In this document: in pieces, positions 55,178 through 64,000 of the stretch | Numbering within the stretch: the stretch's first letter is position 1 | How the letters are laid out: each line of letters starts with the position of its first letter | DNA from: Cereibacter ovatus | GTDB lineage: Bacteria; Pseudomonadota; Alphaproteobacteria; Rhodobacterales; Rhodobacteraceae | Direction: 5' to 3' | DNA: 64,000 bases | Assembly (NCBI RefSeq): GCF_900207575.1 | Contig: NZ_OAOQ01000001.1 | Span: forward strand, 310,001-374,000 | Notes under the pieces: generated by a model | Told to the model about the DNA's origin: nothing | Seen by the model: the letters and a program-made list of their open reading frames with translations, nothing else | The model's database searches: none | Made by a program: the position numbers and the translations under genes

Positions 55178-56524
55178 TTAGGGCAGAAGCCGGCGCAGCG
55201 GATCCAGCAGCAGGTCGGGGCGCAAGCCCAGCACCGCCGTCGCGGCCGAGGCCAGCAGCAGAAGCAGGCGGTCGGCCGCGGGCAGGAACGGCGCGGCCGG
55301 ATCGGGGGCACGGCGGAAGATCAGCGCGACGAACCGCAGGTAGTAATAGGCCCCCAGCGCGGACCCGGCGATGGCCATCGCCAGAAGCGTCCAGGCGCCG
55401 CCCTCGATCAGCGCCGTGAAGACGATGTATTTGCCGAAGAACCCGGCCGAAACCGGCAGCCCCGCCAGTGAGATCAGCGCCAGCGCCATCGCGCCCCCCG
55501 CCAGCGGCCGGCGCCAGACCAGCCCGCGCAGATCCGCAATCCGCGCCTCGGGTCCAAGGGCCGCTGTCACACACAGCGCGGCCAGCAGCGCCGGCGCATA
55601 GACCGCGATGTAGAACAGCGCAGCCTCGGCCGCCATCGGCGCCCCCGAGGCCAGCGTGGACGCGACATAGCCGGCATGAGCGACCGAGGAATAGCCCAGC
55701 ATCCGCCCGATCCCGTCCTGTCGCAGCGCCACAAGATTGCCCAGCAGGATCGAGGCCCCCCCGGCCAGCCCAAGGCCGATGGCCCAGACCTCGGGCGGGG
55801 CAAGCGTGTGCAGCCGCACCAGCGCCGCAACCACCGCGATCTTCGACGCAGCCCCGGCAAAGGCCGCCGCCGCGCGGGGGGCGCCGTCGAATGCATCGGG
55901 TGTCCACATATGAAACGGCACCAGCGCCAGCTTGAAGCACAGCCCCGCCATCAGCAGCGCCGTGGCAAGGCCGAGCATCATGCCCCGGCCGGCAAATGCC
56001 TGAAGATCCGCGGTTCCACTGGCTGCATGGGCCAGCGCAAGCCCCATCAACAGCGTCGCCGCCCCGGCCGCCCCGAGGATCAGGAACTTGTAGCCCGCCT
56101 CAAGCGCCGCGCGCGTCAGTGGCAGCACGAACAGCGCGACCAGCGCCAGCGTCACCAACTCCAGCCCCAGAAACAGGCTGGCGGCATGGGTCGCACCGGC
56201 CAGCATCAGCCCCCCCAGCGATGCCAGCAGGATCAGCGCAGGCCCCTCTTTGGATGGCCCGCCGGGACGCAGGAAGGCAAGGCTGCCCAATGCGGCAAGG
56301 CAGACCATCATCCCGGCACTTCGCGCCAGCCCGTCATCGGACAGCAGCGCGGACTGGCCTGCCGGCGCCCAAAGCCGTGCCGCCAGCGTGGCGGCCGCCG
56401 CCATCAGCGCCAGCGCCGCCAGCACCCGCGACAGGCGCGGCAGTCGCGGCGCGGCCAGCATTGCCGCGACCGCGCCGAACCCCAGGAAAAGCAGCGGCAG
56501 AAGGGCGGGAAAGCTTGGCATCAC
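55178..56524 (-). CDS. nuoN: NADH-quinone oxidoreductase subunit N
   Basis: Antiporter-like proton-pumping subunit of complex I, 448 residues with about 13-14 membrane segments. Conserved charged residues in helices are visible: the Glu of LGLELVTLAL, the Lys of YKFLILGAAG, the proline-bearing VPFHMWTPDAFDGAPRAAAA and the Lys of VSAGFFGKYIVF. It is the last gene of this nuo operon and overlaps nuoM by 4 bp. Confidence 0.94.
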   Translation of the reverse strand: MMPSFPALLPLLFLGFGAVAAMLAAPRLPRLSRVLAALALMAAAATLAARLWAPAGQSALLSDDGLARSAGMMVCLAALGSLAFLRPGGPSKEGPALILLASLGGLMLAGATHAASLFLGLELVTLALVALFVLPLTRAALEAGYKFLILGAAGAATLLMGLALAHAASGTADLQAFAGRGMMLGLATALLMAGLCFKLALVPFHMWTPDAFDGAPRAAAAFAGAASKIAVVAALVRLHTLAPPEVWAIGLGLAGGASILLGNLVALRQDGIGRMLGYSSVAHAGYVASTLASGAPMAAEAALFYIAVYAPALLAALCVTAALGPEARIADLRGLVWRRPLAGGAMALALISLAGLPVSAGFFGKYIVFTALIEGGAWTLLAMAIAGSALGAYYYLRFVALIFRRAPDPAAPFLPAADRLLLLLASAATAVLGLRPDLLLDPLRRLLP

Positions 56525-57981
56525 GGCCCCGCGACCGGCGCCAGCGCAGCCGTCACCGCGCCTTCCAGCGCGCCCATCAGCAGCTGCGGCAGCATCCCGA
56601 ACAGCAGCGTCGCAATCGCCAGCAGCACGATCGGTCCCATCTCGCGCGCGGTCAGATCCTCGACCACGCCGCTGCGCCGGGCCTTGCCGAACACCACCCG
56701 CTTGAACAGCCGCGTGGCATAGACCACCGACACCACCAACGAGATCAGCGTGATCGAGGCGAAGATCCAGTTCACCTGGAACATACCTGTAATCACCAGC
56801 GCCTCACCCAGAAAGTTCGCGGTGCCGGGCATCGCCAGCGCGGCCGAGAAGAACACCGCAAAGGCCGCGGCAAACCGTGGCGCGCTTTGCTGCAAGCCGC
56901 CCAGTTCGCGCAGGTCGCGGGTGCCGGTGCGGTCGTAAAGCGCGCCGATCAGCAGAAACAGCGCCGAGGCCGAGAAGGCATGGGCCACCATCTCGACCCC
57001 CGCGCCCATCAGCGAGAAATAGACCCCGCCGCAGATCCCCATCAGCACGATGCTCATATGCGCAACCGAGGTATAGGCCACCAGCCGCTTGGCATCGGTC
57101 TGCCCGCAGGCCAGCAGCGCGCCATAGATCGAGCCGAACGCCCCCAGCACCATCCCCCACGGCGCCAGCGTGGCAAAGCCCTCCGGGAACAGCATCGGCG
57201 GGAAGCGGAACAGCCCGTAGGCCCCGGTTTTCAGCAGCAGGCCCGCCAGCAGGATCGAACCGGCCGTCGGCGCCTGCGTATGGGCGTCGGGCAGCCATGC
57301 GTGCAAGGGCGGCACCGGCAGCTTGACCAGAAACGCCGCCGCAAAGCCCAGCAACAGCAGCACCTGCACGCCATGGGGAATGTCACGCTCGGCCACCTCG
57401 AAGGCGTCGAAGGTCACGACCTCGCCCGAGGCGCCAAGATAGAACACCGCCGCCAGCAGGCCCAGCCCCGCCACCGCGTTGAACACAAGGAACTTCAGCG
57501 CCGCCGCCTCGCGGTCGCCATGACCCCAGACCGAGATCAAGAGGAAGGCGGGGACCAGCATCAACTCCCAGAAAAACGCGAAAACCAGCAGATCGAAGGA
57601 CAGAAACACCCCGTTCGAGGCCGCCACCGTCCACAGCAGCGCCGCGTTCAGAAGGCCCGAATGTTCGGTGATCTTCCACGACACGATCACCGACACGATC
57701 CCCAGCGCCAGCGACACCACCAGAAGCGCCCCCGACAGCCCGTCCATGGCCAGGATCACCTGCATCCCCAGCGAGGGGGCCCAGTCGAACCTTTCGAACG
57801 CGATCCAGCGCCCGTCCCCGGGCGTCAGGAAGGCAAGGATCAGGATCACCAGCGCCAGCGCCAGCGCGGCAATCGACACCCACCGCTCGGCGTCGCGCCC
57901 GAACCGTCCGGCGAAAAGCGCGGCTATGCCACCGAAGAACGGCAGCAGGATGAGCGCGGTCAGTTCCATGTCGTACCCCAT
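56521..57981 (-). CDS. nuoM: NADH-quinone oxidoreductase subunit M
   Basis: Antiporter-like subunit of complex I, 486 residues with 14 membrane segments. Landmarks: FFWELMLVPAFLLISVWG (key Glu), KLPVPPLHAWLPDAHTQAPT, GSILLAGLLLKTGAYGLFR (Lys), AYTSVAHMSIVLMGI and the C-terminal GTANFLGEALVITGMF with its Glu. It overlaps nuoL by 22 bp and nuoN by 4 bp. Confidence 0.95.
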   Translation of the reverse strand: MGYDMELTALILLPFFGGIAALFAGRFGRDAERWVSIAALALALVILILAFLTPGDGRWIAFERFDWAPSLGMQVILAMDGLSGALLVVSLALGIVSVIVSWKITEHSGLLNAALLWTVAASNGVFLSFDLLVFAFFWELMLVPAFLLISVWGHGDREAAALKFLVFNAVAGLGLLAAVFYLGASGEVVTFDAFEVAERDIPHGVQVLLLLGFAAAFLVKLPVPPLHAWLPDAHTQAPTAGSILLAGLLLKTGAYGLFRFPPMLFPEGFATLAPWGMVLGAFGSIYGALLACGQTDAKRLVAYTSVAHMSIVLMGICGGVYFSLMGAGVEMVAHAFSASALFLLIGALYDRTGTRDLRELGGLQQSAPRFAAAFAVFFSAALAMPGTANFLGEALVITGMFQVNWIFASITLISLVVSVVYATRLFKRVVFGKARRSGVVEDLTAREMGPIVLLAIATLLFGMLPQLLMGALEGAVTAALAPVAGP

Positions 57982-60059
57982 GCAATCACGAGAAGCGCGG
58001 CCGTGCCAAGGGCCAGACCCAAGGCATAGTCGCGGCTTCGCCCGGTCTGGATGGCGCGTGCCATGACCCAGATCCGCACCAGCCGGTTGGCCGACCGCAT
58101 CCAGAAGCGGTCGAAACGGTCATGGGCCAATGGCCCCACCACCGCCTGCGTCAGCCGCAGCGCAAGCGCCACCGGCGCACTGCCCACCGGATCGACCCCC
58201 CCGCCGCGATGGCCCGAAAGCCAGCGCACGAGGTTCACGAATGGCCGCACCACCAGCGCCTGATAGACCCCGTCCATCCGTGCGCCGCGGCTGAGCCAGC
58301 GGATCAGCCGCACCTGACGTTCGAAATCCAGATCGGCATCGCGCGGGCGGCGGTCGCGGCTGAGCCAGCGGATCAGCCGGATGTAAGGCTCGATCACCCA
58401 GATCTGGAACTTGTGGTCCAGCCGGGTGGGGCGGCGCATGTCGTGCGCGCCCTCGACCGCCGCCGCCAGCGAGGGCACGAAGGTCAGCGCCGCCGCGCCG
58501 ATCAGCCCCGCGAACGGCGCCATCGCCGCCAGCAGCGCCGGCAGATGCGGCGCATGCGGCACCTCGGCGCCAAGGAAGCTGATGATCGGTGCGACCATGA
58601 CACCGCCCAGCATCGAGCCGGTCGCCAGCACCACCAGCGGCACGGTGATGAAGCCGCTGCCGATCCGGGCGCGATGATGCAGATTCAGGGCCAGCGGATG
58701 GCCGTGCGGGGCGCGGCTGCGATGCTCGGGTTCCGGCAGCAGGGCTTCCAGCACCGGGCGGAAGGCATAGACGGCGGTGCAGATCGCCGTCAGGAAAGCC
58801 AGCGCCCAGATCGCGATGCCGAACGGGCCGGTATTCCATGCGGCCGACAGCACCGCCTCTTTGGACCACCAGCCGGCGGTGATGAAGGGCACCCCCGCCA
58901 GCGAGGCCGCGCCCGCGACATAGGCCACATAGGCCACCGGCCGGCGCCGCGCCGCGCCGCGCATCGCCTTCATCGACGTGCCCAGATCCGAGCCATGGGT
59001 GATGTCGCCCGCCGCAAGGAACAGCAGCGACTTGAACATGGCATGGACGACGAAATGGCCGATCGCGACCTCGGGGGCGCCAAGGCCCACCGCCAGCACC
59101 ATGAAGCCGATCTGGCTGATCGAGGAATAGGCCAGAAGCCGTTTCACATCGGTCTGAAAGATCGCCGACAGCGCGCCGAAGGCGGCTGTGCCCACACCGA
59201 ACGCCGCCGCAATGGCCTGAACCAGCGGCTCTGACATCACGATGGGCGAAAAGCGCGCCAGCATGAAGGCGCCTGCCGCCACCATCGTGGCCGAATGCAG
59301 CAGCGCCGACACCGGCGTGGGCCCGGCCATCGCCGAAGGCAGCCATGTGTGGAACGGCACCTGCGCCGACTTGCCCAGTGCGCCGGCCAGTAGCAGCAGC
59401 GCGATCACCAGATGGCGATCCTCGGTCATGGTGGCGCCCGCCGGGATCAGCACGTCGAGGCGCACGGAATTCGCCTCAAGAAACAGCAGCAGCAGCCCCG
59501 CCAGCAGGAAGGCATCGGCAAAGCGGGTGATGATGAACGCCTTGCGCCCCGCCGCCACCGCCTGCGGCAGCCCGGTGTTGTAGGCGATCAGAAAGAACGA
59601 ACAGAGGCCCATCAACTCCCACCCGAAGAAGAAGGTGATGGTGTCGCCGGCGAGAACCATGGTCAGCATCGCCGCGAGGAACAGGTTCATCAGCGCGAAG
59701 AACCGGCGCAGGTCGGCCACGCCCGCGTCCGACATGTAGTCGATGGCATAGGTGATGACCATCGCCCCCACCGCCGCCACAGTCAGGCCGACAAGGGTGC
59801 TCATCGGGTCCAGAAGCAGCGCAAGCGCCACCTCTGATTGCCCGAAGGCCAGCGTGAACACCGGCACGACGCCGTGACATTCGCCGCCAAAACAGACCGC
59901 CGCCAGCGGCAGCATCACGAAGAACGGCGCCACCCCACCCAGAAGCGCCAGAACCTGAACCGCGCGCCGGCGCAGGAAGAACGGATCCAGCCCCAGCATC
60001 AGGAAGGCCGCAAGCGGCGGCGAGGGCACGAGAAGCAGAAGAAGATAGGGGCTCAGCAT
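57960..60059 (-). CDS. nuoL: NADH-quinone oxidoreductase subunit L
   Basis: Distal antiporter-like subunit of complex I, 699 residues with about 15-16 membrane segments plus the lateral helix. Motifs: FFFGWELMGLCSFFLIAY (Glu), SAQVPFHTWLPSAMAGPTPV (Lys upstream, proline break), LLHSATMVAAGAFMLAR, FQTDVKRLLAYSSISQIGFM and GGWWSKEAVL-type WSKEAVLSAAW. The C-terminal region (about residues 555-620) contains a threefold R-x-x-R-W-L-S repeat not expected in NuoL. It is 1 bp after nuoK in the operon. Confidence 0.95.
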   Translation of the reverse strand: MLSPYLLLLLVPSPPLAAFLMLGLDPFFLRRRAVQVLALLGGVAPFFVMLPLAAVCFGGECHGVVPVFTLAFGQSEVALALLLDPMSTLVGLTVAAVGAMVITYAIDYMSDAGVADLRRFFALMNLFLAAMLTMVLAGDTITFFFGWELMGLCSFFLIAYNTGLPQAVAAGRKAFIITRFADAFLLAGLLLLFLEANSVRLDVLIPAGATMTEDRHLVIALLLLAGALGKSAQVPFHTWLPSAMAGPTPVSALLHSATMVAAGAFMLARFSPIVMSEPLVQAIAAAFGVGTAAFGALSAIFQTDVKRLLAYSSISQIGFMVLAVGLGAPEVAIGHFVVHAMFKSLLFLAAGDITHGSDLGTSMKAMRGAARRRPVAYVAYVAGAASLAGVPFITAGWWSKEAVLSAAWNTGPFGIAIWALAFLTAICTAVYAFRPVLEALLPEPEHRSRAPHGHPLALNLHHRARIGSGFITVPLVVLATGSMLGGVMVAPIISFLGAEVPHAPHLPALLAAMAPFAGLIGAAALTFVPSLAAAVEGAHDMRRPTRLDHKFQIWVIEPYIRLIRWLSRDRRPRDADLDFERQVRLIRWLSRGARMDGVYQALVVRPFVNLVRWLSGHRGGGVDPVGSAPVALALRLTQAVVGPLAHDRFDRFWMRSANRLVRIWVMARAIQTGRSRDYALGLALGTAALLVIAWGTTWN
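58287..58380. repeat. 24-bp direct repeat inside nuoL
   Basis: Identical 24-base segments at 58287-58310 and 58357-58380 (70-bp period; each begins GCGGCTGAGCCAG on the plus strand) encode RLIRWLSR twice on the minus strand. A weaker third copy (NLVRWLSG) lies near 58210-58235. Confidence 0.9.
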
Positions 60060-60060
60060 G

Positions 60061-60369
60061 TCAGTGCCTCAGCCGCGTGATGGTGTCTGCATCCTCGACA
60101 TCGGCCACGCGGCGCAACGCAAGGTAAAGCGCAAGACCAAGGGCGACCTCGGCCGCGGCCAGGATCAGGATCAGCACGAACATCGCCTGTCCGGTCTGCC
60201 CGCCGTGATAGGCGCCGCCCGCGATGAAACCAAGCGCGGGGCCTGCCAGCATCAGTTCCAGCGAGATCAACTGAAACAGGATCGCCCGCCGCGCCAGAAG
60301 CCCGAAAAAGCCGGTGGCGAACAGCCCGGCAGACAGCAACAGCAGGATGGACAGGGTGGCCGCGTTCAT
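60061..60369 (-). CDS. nuoK: NADH-quinone oxidoreductase subunit K
   Basis: Small membrane subunit of complex I, 102 residues with three helices. The conserved glutamates are present in LISLELMLAGPALGFIAG and ILAAAEVALGLALYLALRR, which form part of the proton path. It overlaps nuoJ by 4 bp. Confidence 0.95.
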   Translation of the reverse strand: MNAATLSILLLLSAGLFATGFFGLLARRAILFQLISLELMLAGPALGFIAGGAYHGGQTGQAMFVLILILAAAEVALGLALYLALRRVADVEDADTITRLRH

Positions 60370-60863
60370 TCCCCGGCCCCCCGCCGTCCCAGATGACGCG
60401 CGCCCATCAGCGCGGCCAGCAAAAGACCCGACGCGACCTCGATCGCCAGTGCCCATGGCCCGAACAGCAGCGCCCCAAGGCTGCCCTGCGCCGTGCCTTG
60501 GGGCGCCACCAGCGCGGGCCCGCCCACGCCAAGCCCTGCCACCAGCGGCACCGCAACAAGGATCACCGCCGCCGCGGGCCGTCTCCAGCCTGTGGCAAGA
60601 CGCTCGCGTTCGCGCCCGCGGGCCTCGGCCGAGGTGTCCACGCTCATCACGACAAAGACGAAGACCGCGACGATGGCGCCGGCATAGATCAGCACCTGCA
60701 CCGCCCCGGCAAAACTTGCGCCCAGCGCGAAGAAACAGGCCGCCAGCGACAAGAGCGCGGCCACCAGCCAGATCAGCGCATGGACGATCACCGGCCGCGT
60801 CACCGCAAGCACGGCACAGGCCAGCGCCACGGCGGCGCACCACAGGGCAAGAAGTCCGCTCAT
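60366..60863 (-). CDS. nuoJ: NADH-quinone oxidoreductase subunit J
   Basis: Membrane subunit of complex I, 165 residues with five helices. The helix-3 motif with conserved tyrosine and pi-bulge glycine is seen as [20 protein letters not shown]. The ATG at 60863 overlaps the nuoI stop by 4 bp and was preferred to a slightly longer start. Confidence 0.94.
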   Translation of the reverse strand: MSGLLALWCAAVALACAVLAVTRPVIVHALIWLVAALLSLAACFFALGASFAGAVQVLIYAGAIVAVFVFVVMSVDTSAEARGRERERLATGWRRPAAAVILVAVPLVAGLGVGGPALVAPQGTAQGSLGALLFGPWALAIEVASGLLLAALMGARHLGRRGAGE

Positions 60864-61354
60864 GGGCACAGATCCTTCGGATCGACCGGCGCCTGCACCT
60901 TGCCGGCGATCGCCTTGCCGGCCACGTCCCAGTAGCGATAGCCGGGGTGCTTGCCTTCGCCCGCGATCAGCAGGTCGGGCTTTTCATATTGCAGGAAGCC
61001 GCGGTCGTAATCGGCCAGTTCCACATCCGGCGTCAGCTGGATCGCCGAGGTCGGGCAGGCTTCCTCGCAGAAGCCGCAAAAGATGCAGCGGGCAAAGTTG
61101 ATGCGGAAGGTTTCGGGATACCAGCGGCCGTCGGGGGTCTCGGCCTTGACCACCTCGATGCAGTCGACCGGGCAGACCGCCGCGCAGAGGTTGCAGGCCA
61201 CACAGCGTTCCTGCCCGTCGGGGTCGCGCGTCAGCACGATCCGCCCGCGGGTCCGCGGCGGCAGGACGGGCTTTACCTCGGGATATTCCCGCGTCTTGGT
61301 GGGGGCGAAGACCATCCGCCCCACCCGCAGGAAACTGTCGATGATCCCCCTCAT
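60860..61354 (-). CDS. nuoI: NADH-quinone oxidoreductase subunit I
   Basis: Peripheral-arm subunit with clusters N6a and N6b, 164 residues. The two [4Fe-4S] motifs read [18 protein letters not shown] and [16 protein letters not shown], preceded by [16 protein letters not shown]. It overlaps nuoH and nuoJ by 4 bp each. Confidence 0.96.
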   Translation of the reverse strand: MRGIIDSFLRVGRMVFAPTKTREYPEVKPVLPPRTRGRIVLTRDPDGQERCVACNLCAAVCPVDCIEVVKAETPDGRWYPETFRINFARCIFCGFCEEACPTSAIQLTPDVELADYDRGFLQYEKPDLLIAGEGKHPGYRYWDVAGKAIAGKVQAPVDPKDLCP

Positions 61355-62307
61355 GGTGCATCCCCCACCGCGATCCAGCCTGTCACCAGCAGGTTCAGCA
61401 GCGCCAAGGGCAGCGCCACCTTCCAGGCAAAACCGATCAACTGGTCATACCGCGGTCTGGGCAGCGCCGCGCGCAACCAGACAAACAGGGCGCAGATCGC
61501 CCCCACCTTCAGCCCGAACCAGACCGGAGCGGGCAGGATCGGCCCGGCCCATCCGCCCAGAAACAGCGTCGTGAACAGCGCCGCCACCAGCAGCACCGCG
61601 ATATATTCGCCAAGGAAGAACAGCGCGAAACTCATGCCGGAATATTCGGTCATGAAGCCTGCGACCAGATCCTGCTCGGATTCCTGAAGGTCGAAGGGCA
61701 GGCGGTGCGCAGCGGCGATCCCGGCAATGAAAAACAGAACTGCACCAAGAGGTTGGATCAGGATGAACCATGCGCCGTCCTGCTGCGCGGCCACGATGTC
61801 GCCCATGCGGAAACTGCCGGCAAGCAACACGCAGCCCATCAGCGACAGGCCAAGGAAGCTTTCATAGGCCAGCATCTGCGCCGCCGCCCGCAATCCCCCC
61901 AGCATCGCATAGCGGTTGCGAGAGCCCCACGCCCCCAGCACCATCGCCCAGACCGTCAGCGCCAGCATCCCCATCACGAACAGCACGCCCATGTCGAGAT
62001 CGGCCACGACAAGCCCGGGCGCAAAGGCCACCACGCCAAAGCCCGCCAGAACCGGCGCGGCCGCCAGCGCCGGCGCAAGGCGGAAGGCCGCAACATCCGC
62101 CCCCGCGGGCGGGGCGTCTTCCTTGGCGATCAGTTTCACCGTGTCGGCCACCCATTGCAGGAAACCGAACGGCCCGACGCGGTTCGGCCCCAGCCGTTCC
62201 TGCAGGAAGCCCAGAAGCCGCCGCTCGGCCCAGGTGAAGATGCCGGCGGCGACGATCAGGGCGACCAGCACCGCAACCGACAGCAGAAGGGTGGCGGTAA
62301 GGCTCAT
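61351..62307 (-). CDS. nuoH: NADH-quinone oxidoreductase subunit H
   Basis: Membrane subunit that forms much of the quinone-binding chamber, 318 residues with eight or nine helices. Typical segments: [54 protein letters not shown] and [15 protein letters not shown]. It overlaps nuoG and nuoI by 4 bp. Confidence 0.96.
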   Translation of the reverse strand: MSLTATLLLSVAVLVALIVAAGIFTWAERRLLGFLQERLGPNRVGPFGFLQWVADTVKLIAKEDAPPAGADVAAFRLAPALAAAPVLAGFGVVAFAPGLVVADLDMGVLFVMGMLALTVWAMVLGAWGSRNRYAMLGGLRAAAQMLAYESFLGLSLMGCVLLAGSFRMGDIVAAQQDGAWFILIQPLGAVLFFIAGIAAAHRLPFDLQESEQDLVAGFMTEYSGMSFALFFLGEYIAVLLVAALFTTLFLGGWAGPILPAPVWFGLKVGAICALFVWLRAALPRPRYDQLIGFAWKVALPLALLNLLVTGWIAVGDAP

Positions 62308-64000
62308 GGTGCGGCCTCGACGGTGACAAAGAGGCCGTGGCCCCGCGCGCCGGTCAGCGCGACATGGCCCGGCGGGACGCTTGCATCCAGCGCCAGCGGC
62401 GCCGGCGCGGGCACTCCGTCCAGCAGCACAAGGGCGCCCTCGGCCAGACCCAGATGGGCCGCATCCCCGGGGTGCATCAGCAGCCGCGGCCGCGGCGCGC
62501 GTTCGGCCAGCGGAGGGCTGGCCCGATCGGCCGCACTGGCTGCGAAGGGATCGTGCAGCGGCAGAACCGCCAGCCCCTCGGTGCCGGTGCGATCGGCCAG
62601 CGGCTGCCCGGCCGCCCCCGTGCCAGGATGCAGCAACAAAACCCCCGGATCGCCGCCCGTGACCGGGCCACCCACGCCATCGGTCCCGGCCCAGGCGCCG
62701 CTGGCCGAGTGATGGCCCGCGTCGGTGCGCAGGGCAGGCGGTGCGTCCAGACCGTGCGCCCCCTCCATCGACCAGACCAGCGCCGAATCGGCATCCTGTC
62801 GTGGCTGGCCGTCAGGCAGGCGCCCGGCCAGATCGCGCGCCGTGCGCCCCGAGGCGCGGGCCGGCAGGCGGGCCACCGGACCCGCCGCCGCACCAGGGGC
62901 CGCCTGCGTGACCGCAGCCAGATCCGGGCAATCATGCGCCAGCGCCGCCAGCATTTCGTCCAGCGTGGTTTCCGTGCCGCCGCAGAGCGGCGCCAGCAGC
63001 CGCCAGGCCGGAACCAGATCCGAGGGGCGGCCGGCAAAGCTGCGTTGGGCGCGGCCTTCGTGGTTGATCCATGTGCCGGCGGCCTCGACCGGGGCCGAAA
63101 CCGGCAGCATCAGGTCAGCCCGCGCCGACAGCGGACCATTCAACCAGTCCAGCACCATCACCGTGGTTGCCGCGGCCATCAGCCTTTCGACCGTGTCGGC
63201 CGGTGCGCGGTCGGGAAGGGCGGCATCCAGCACGATCACCGGGCGCGGCTCGGCTTCCAGCGCGCGGGCCGCATGGTCAATACCGGCACCTCCCAGCAGG
63301 GCAAGGCCAAGGCTTCCGGCTTCGGGCGGGAACAGCGCGACCATCGCCTTCGGCCCCAGCGCCCGGGCGATCTCGGCCATGGCCTCGGCCGGGCCGGCAA
63401 GGCCCAGACCGGCGCCCGCCACCAGAAGGGGCGCGTTGGCTGCCGCAAGCGCCGCCGCCACCTCGCGCGCCTGGGGCTCGGCCGGCTCGCCGCGCAGGGC
63501 CGCGGCCACGGCGCGCCCGAAGGCGGCCACTTCGGCGGGCGGGCGGCGCAGCGGCCAGGTCGCCACCTCGTCCAGCGCATCGGGCCGGGGCGTCACCAGC
63601 GCAATGGGCGAACGGCGGCCTTCGCCCGCCACCCGCACCGCCGCATCCATCCATTCCGGCACGCCCTTTTCCGCCGCCAGCCGCTTTTCCGCCCCGCGCG
63701 CCGCCTGCCGCAGCGCCAGCGCCGCGCGCGGGGCCGTGCCGGTCAGATCCTCGCCCAGCACCAGCGCCGCATCCGCGCGCCCGATATCGCGGACCGAGGC
63801 GATCCGCCCCGGCCCCGCCCGCAGGATTTCGGCCATCCGCCGCACCAGTGCCGCCTCGTCATCCGAGACGCCGGCGAAAAAGCGGTCCTCGCCCACCAGT
63901 CGGCGCAGCGCAAAATTCGCCTCCAGCGAGGCGCGCGGCGAGCCGATCCCCACCGCCCCCTGCGCCACCAGCGCGCGGGCATCGGCCACCGCCTCGACCC
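62304..64000 (-). CDS. nuoG: NADH-quinone oxidoreductase subunit G (partial)
   Basis: C-terminal 565 or so residues of the large iron-sulfur subunit of complex I; the N-terminal ferredoxin and cluster domains lie beyond the right edge. The visible part belongs to the molybdopterin-oxidoreductase-like fold that has lost its cofactor: FALRRLVGEDRFFAGVSDDE, ALVLGEDLTGTAPRAALALR, LMLPVSAPVEAAGTWINHEG followed by RAQRSFAG, and a final domain with GDAAHLGLAEGALVLLDG. Position immediately upstream of nuoH confirms the call. Confidence 0.93.
   Translation of the reverse strand, partial: VEAVADARALVAQGAVGIGSPRASLEANFALRRLVGEDRFFAGVSDDEAALVRRMAEILRAGPGRIASVRDIGRADAALVLGEDLTGTAPRAALALRQAARGAEKRLAAEKGVPEWMDAAVRVAGEGRRSPIALVTPRPDALDEVATWPLRRPPAEVAAFGRAVAAALRGEPAEPQAREVAAALAAANAPLLVAGAGLGLAGPAEAMAEIARALGPKAMVALFPPEAGSLGLALLGGAGIDHAARALEAEPRPVIVLDAALPDRAPADTVERLMAAATTVMVLDWLNGPLSARADLMLPVSAPVEAAGTWINHEGRAQRSFAGRPSDLVPAWRLLAPLCGGTETTLDEMLAALAHDCPDLAAVTQAAPGAAAGPVARLPARASGRTARDLAGRLPDGQPRQDADSALVWSMEGAHGLDAPPALRTDAGHHSASGAWAGTDGVGGPVTGGDPGVLLLHPGTGAAGQPLADRTGTEGLAVLPLHDPFAASAADRASPPLAERAPRPRLLMHPGDAAHLGLAEGALVLLDGVPAPAPLALDASVPPGHVALTGARGHGLFVTVEAAP

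Noticed and set aside
55996-58029. A 677-codon plus-strand frame opposite nuoN and nuoM
   Set aside because: Gln/Arg/His-rich antisense of membrane-protein codons; no recognisable domain.

Overview
The window is GC-rich, gene-dense DNA from an alphaproteobacterium. Gene content and order point to a Rhodobacter-like member of the Rhodobacterales: the opgG-opgI-opgH-opgC order, a nif-type rnf cluster with fdxC, fdxN and rnfF homologues, a GtaR/GtaI-like quorum-sensing pair, and the alphaproteobacterial pyrH-to-lpxB envelope cluster. A NifA-type upstream site and two sigma-54 promoters make a diazotroph likely, although no nif structural gene lies in the window. Species cannot be fixed from the sequence alone.

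Layout. 1-3045 (minus): the end of a peptide-type ABC transporter operon (permease cut by the window edge, substrate-binding protein) and an AraC-type regulator. 3114-3995 (minus): miaA. 4137-18116 (plus): an envelope and housekeeping run, pyrH-frr-uppS-cdsA-dxr-rseP-small ORF-bamA-skp-fabZ-lpxA-lpxI-lpxB-ABC-F ATPase. 18319-24477 (plus): a small outer-membrane protein, an Lrp/LysE amino-acid export pair, cysS-cimA, and a phytoene-synthase-like protein that resembles a complex I assembly factor. 24474-27193: an MFS transporter (minus), then alkA and a carboxylesterase (plus).

27249-37732 is an electron-transfer island. rnfABCDGEH runs on the minus strand and ends with a Tat-exported flavocytochrome-c-like flavoprotein. 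Divergently, fprA (flavodiiron protein), fdxC, fdxN, an RseC-like gene and rnfF (ApbE flavin transferase) run on the plus strand. The 528-bp gap between them holds two back-to-back consensus sigma-54 promoters, one NifA-type TGT-N10-ACA element and a duplicated 25-bp G-rich segment. The set would use the membrane ion gradient to reduce ferredoxin, probably for nitrogenase.

37991-38065 is tRNA-Gly(GCC). 38125-42924 (minus) is the osmoregulated periplasmic glucan operon opgGIHC. 43217-46484 is a quorum-sensing cluster: a LuxI-type synthase, its LuxR partner, a second LuxR-type regulator, and a divergent LuxR-like protein that has lost its DNA-binding domain. 46641-50357 is a TetR-controlled HlyD/ATPase/ABC-2 permease exporter. 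50448-54199 is an SbcD/SbcC-like (YhaO/YhaN-type) repair pair. 54459-55124 is an internally deleted phospholipase D gene. 55178-64000 (minus) is nuoGHIJKLMN, packed without intervening genes and cut in nuoG by the window end.
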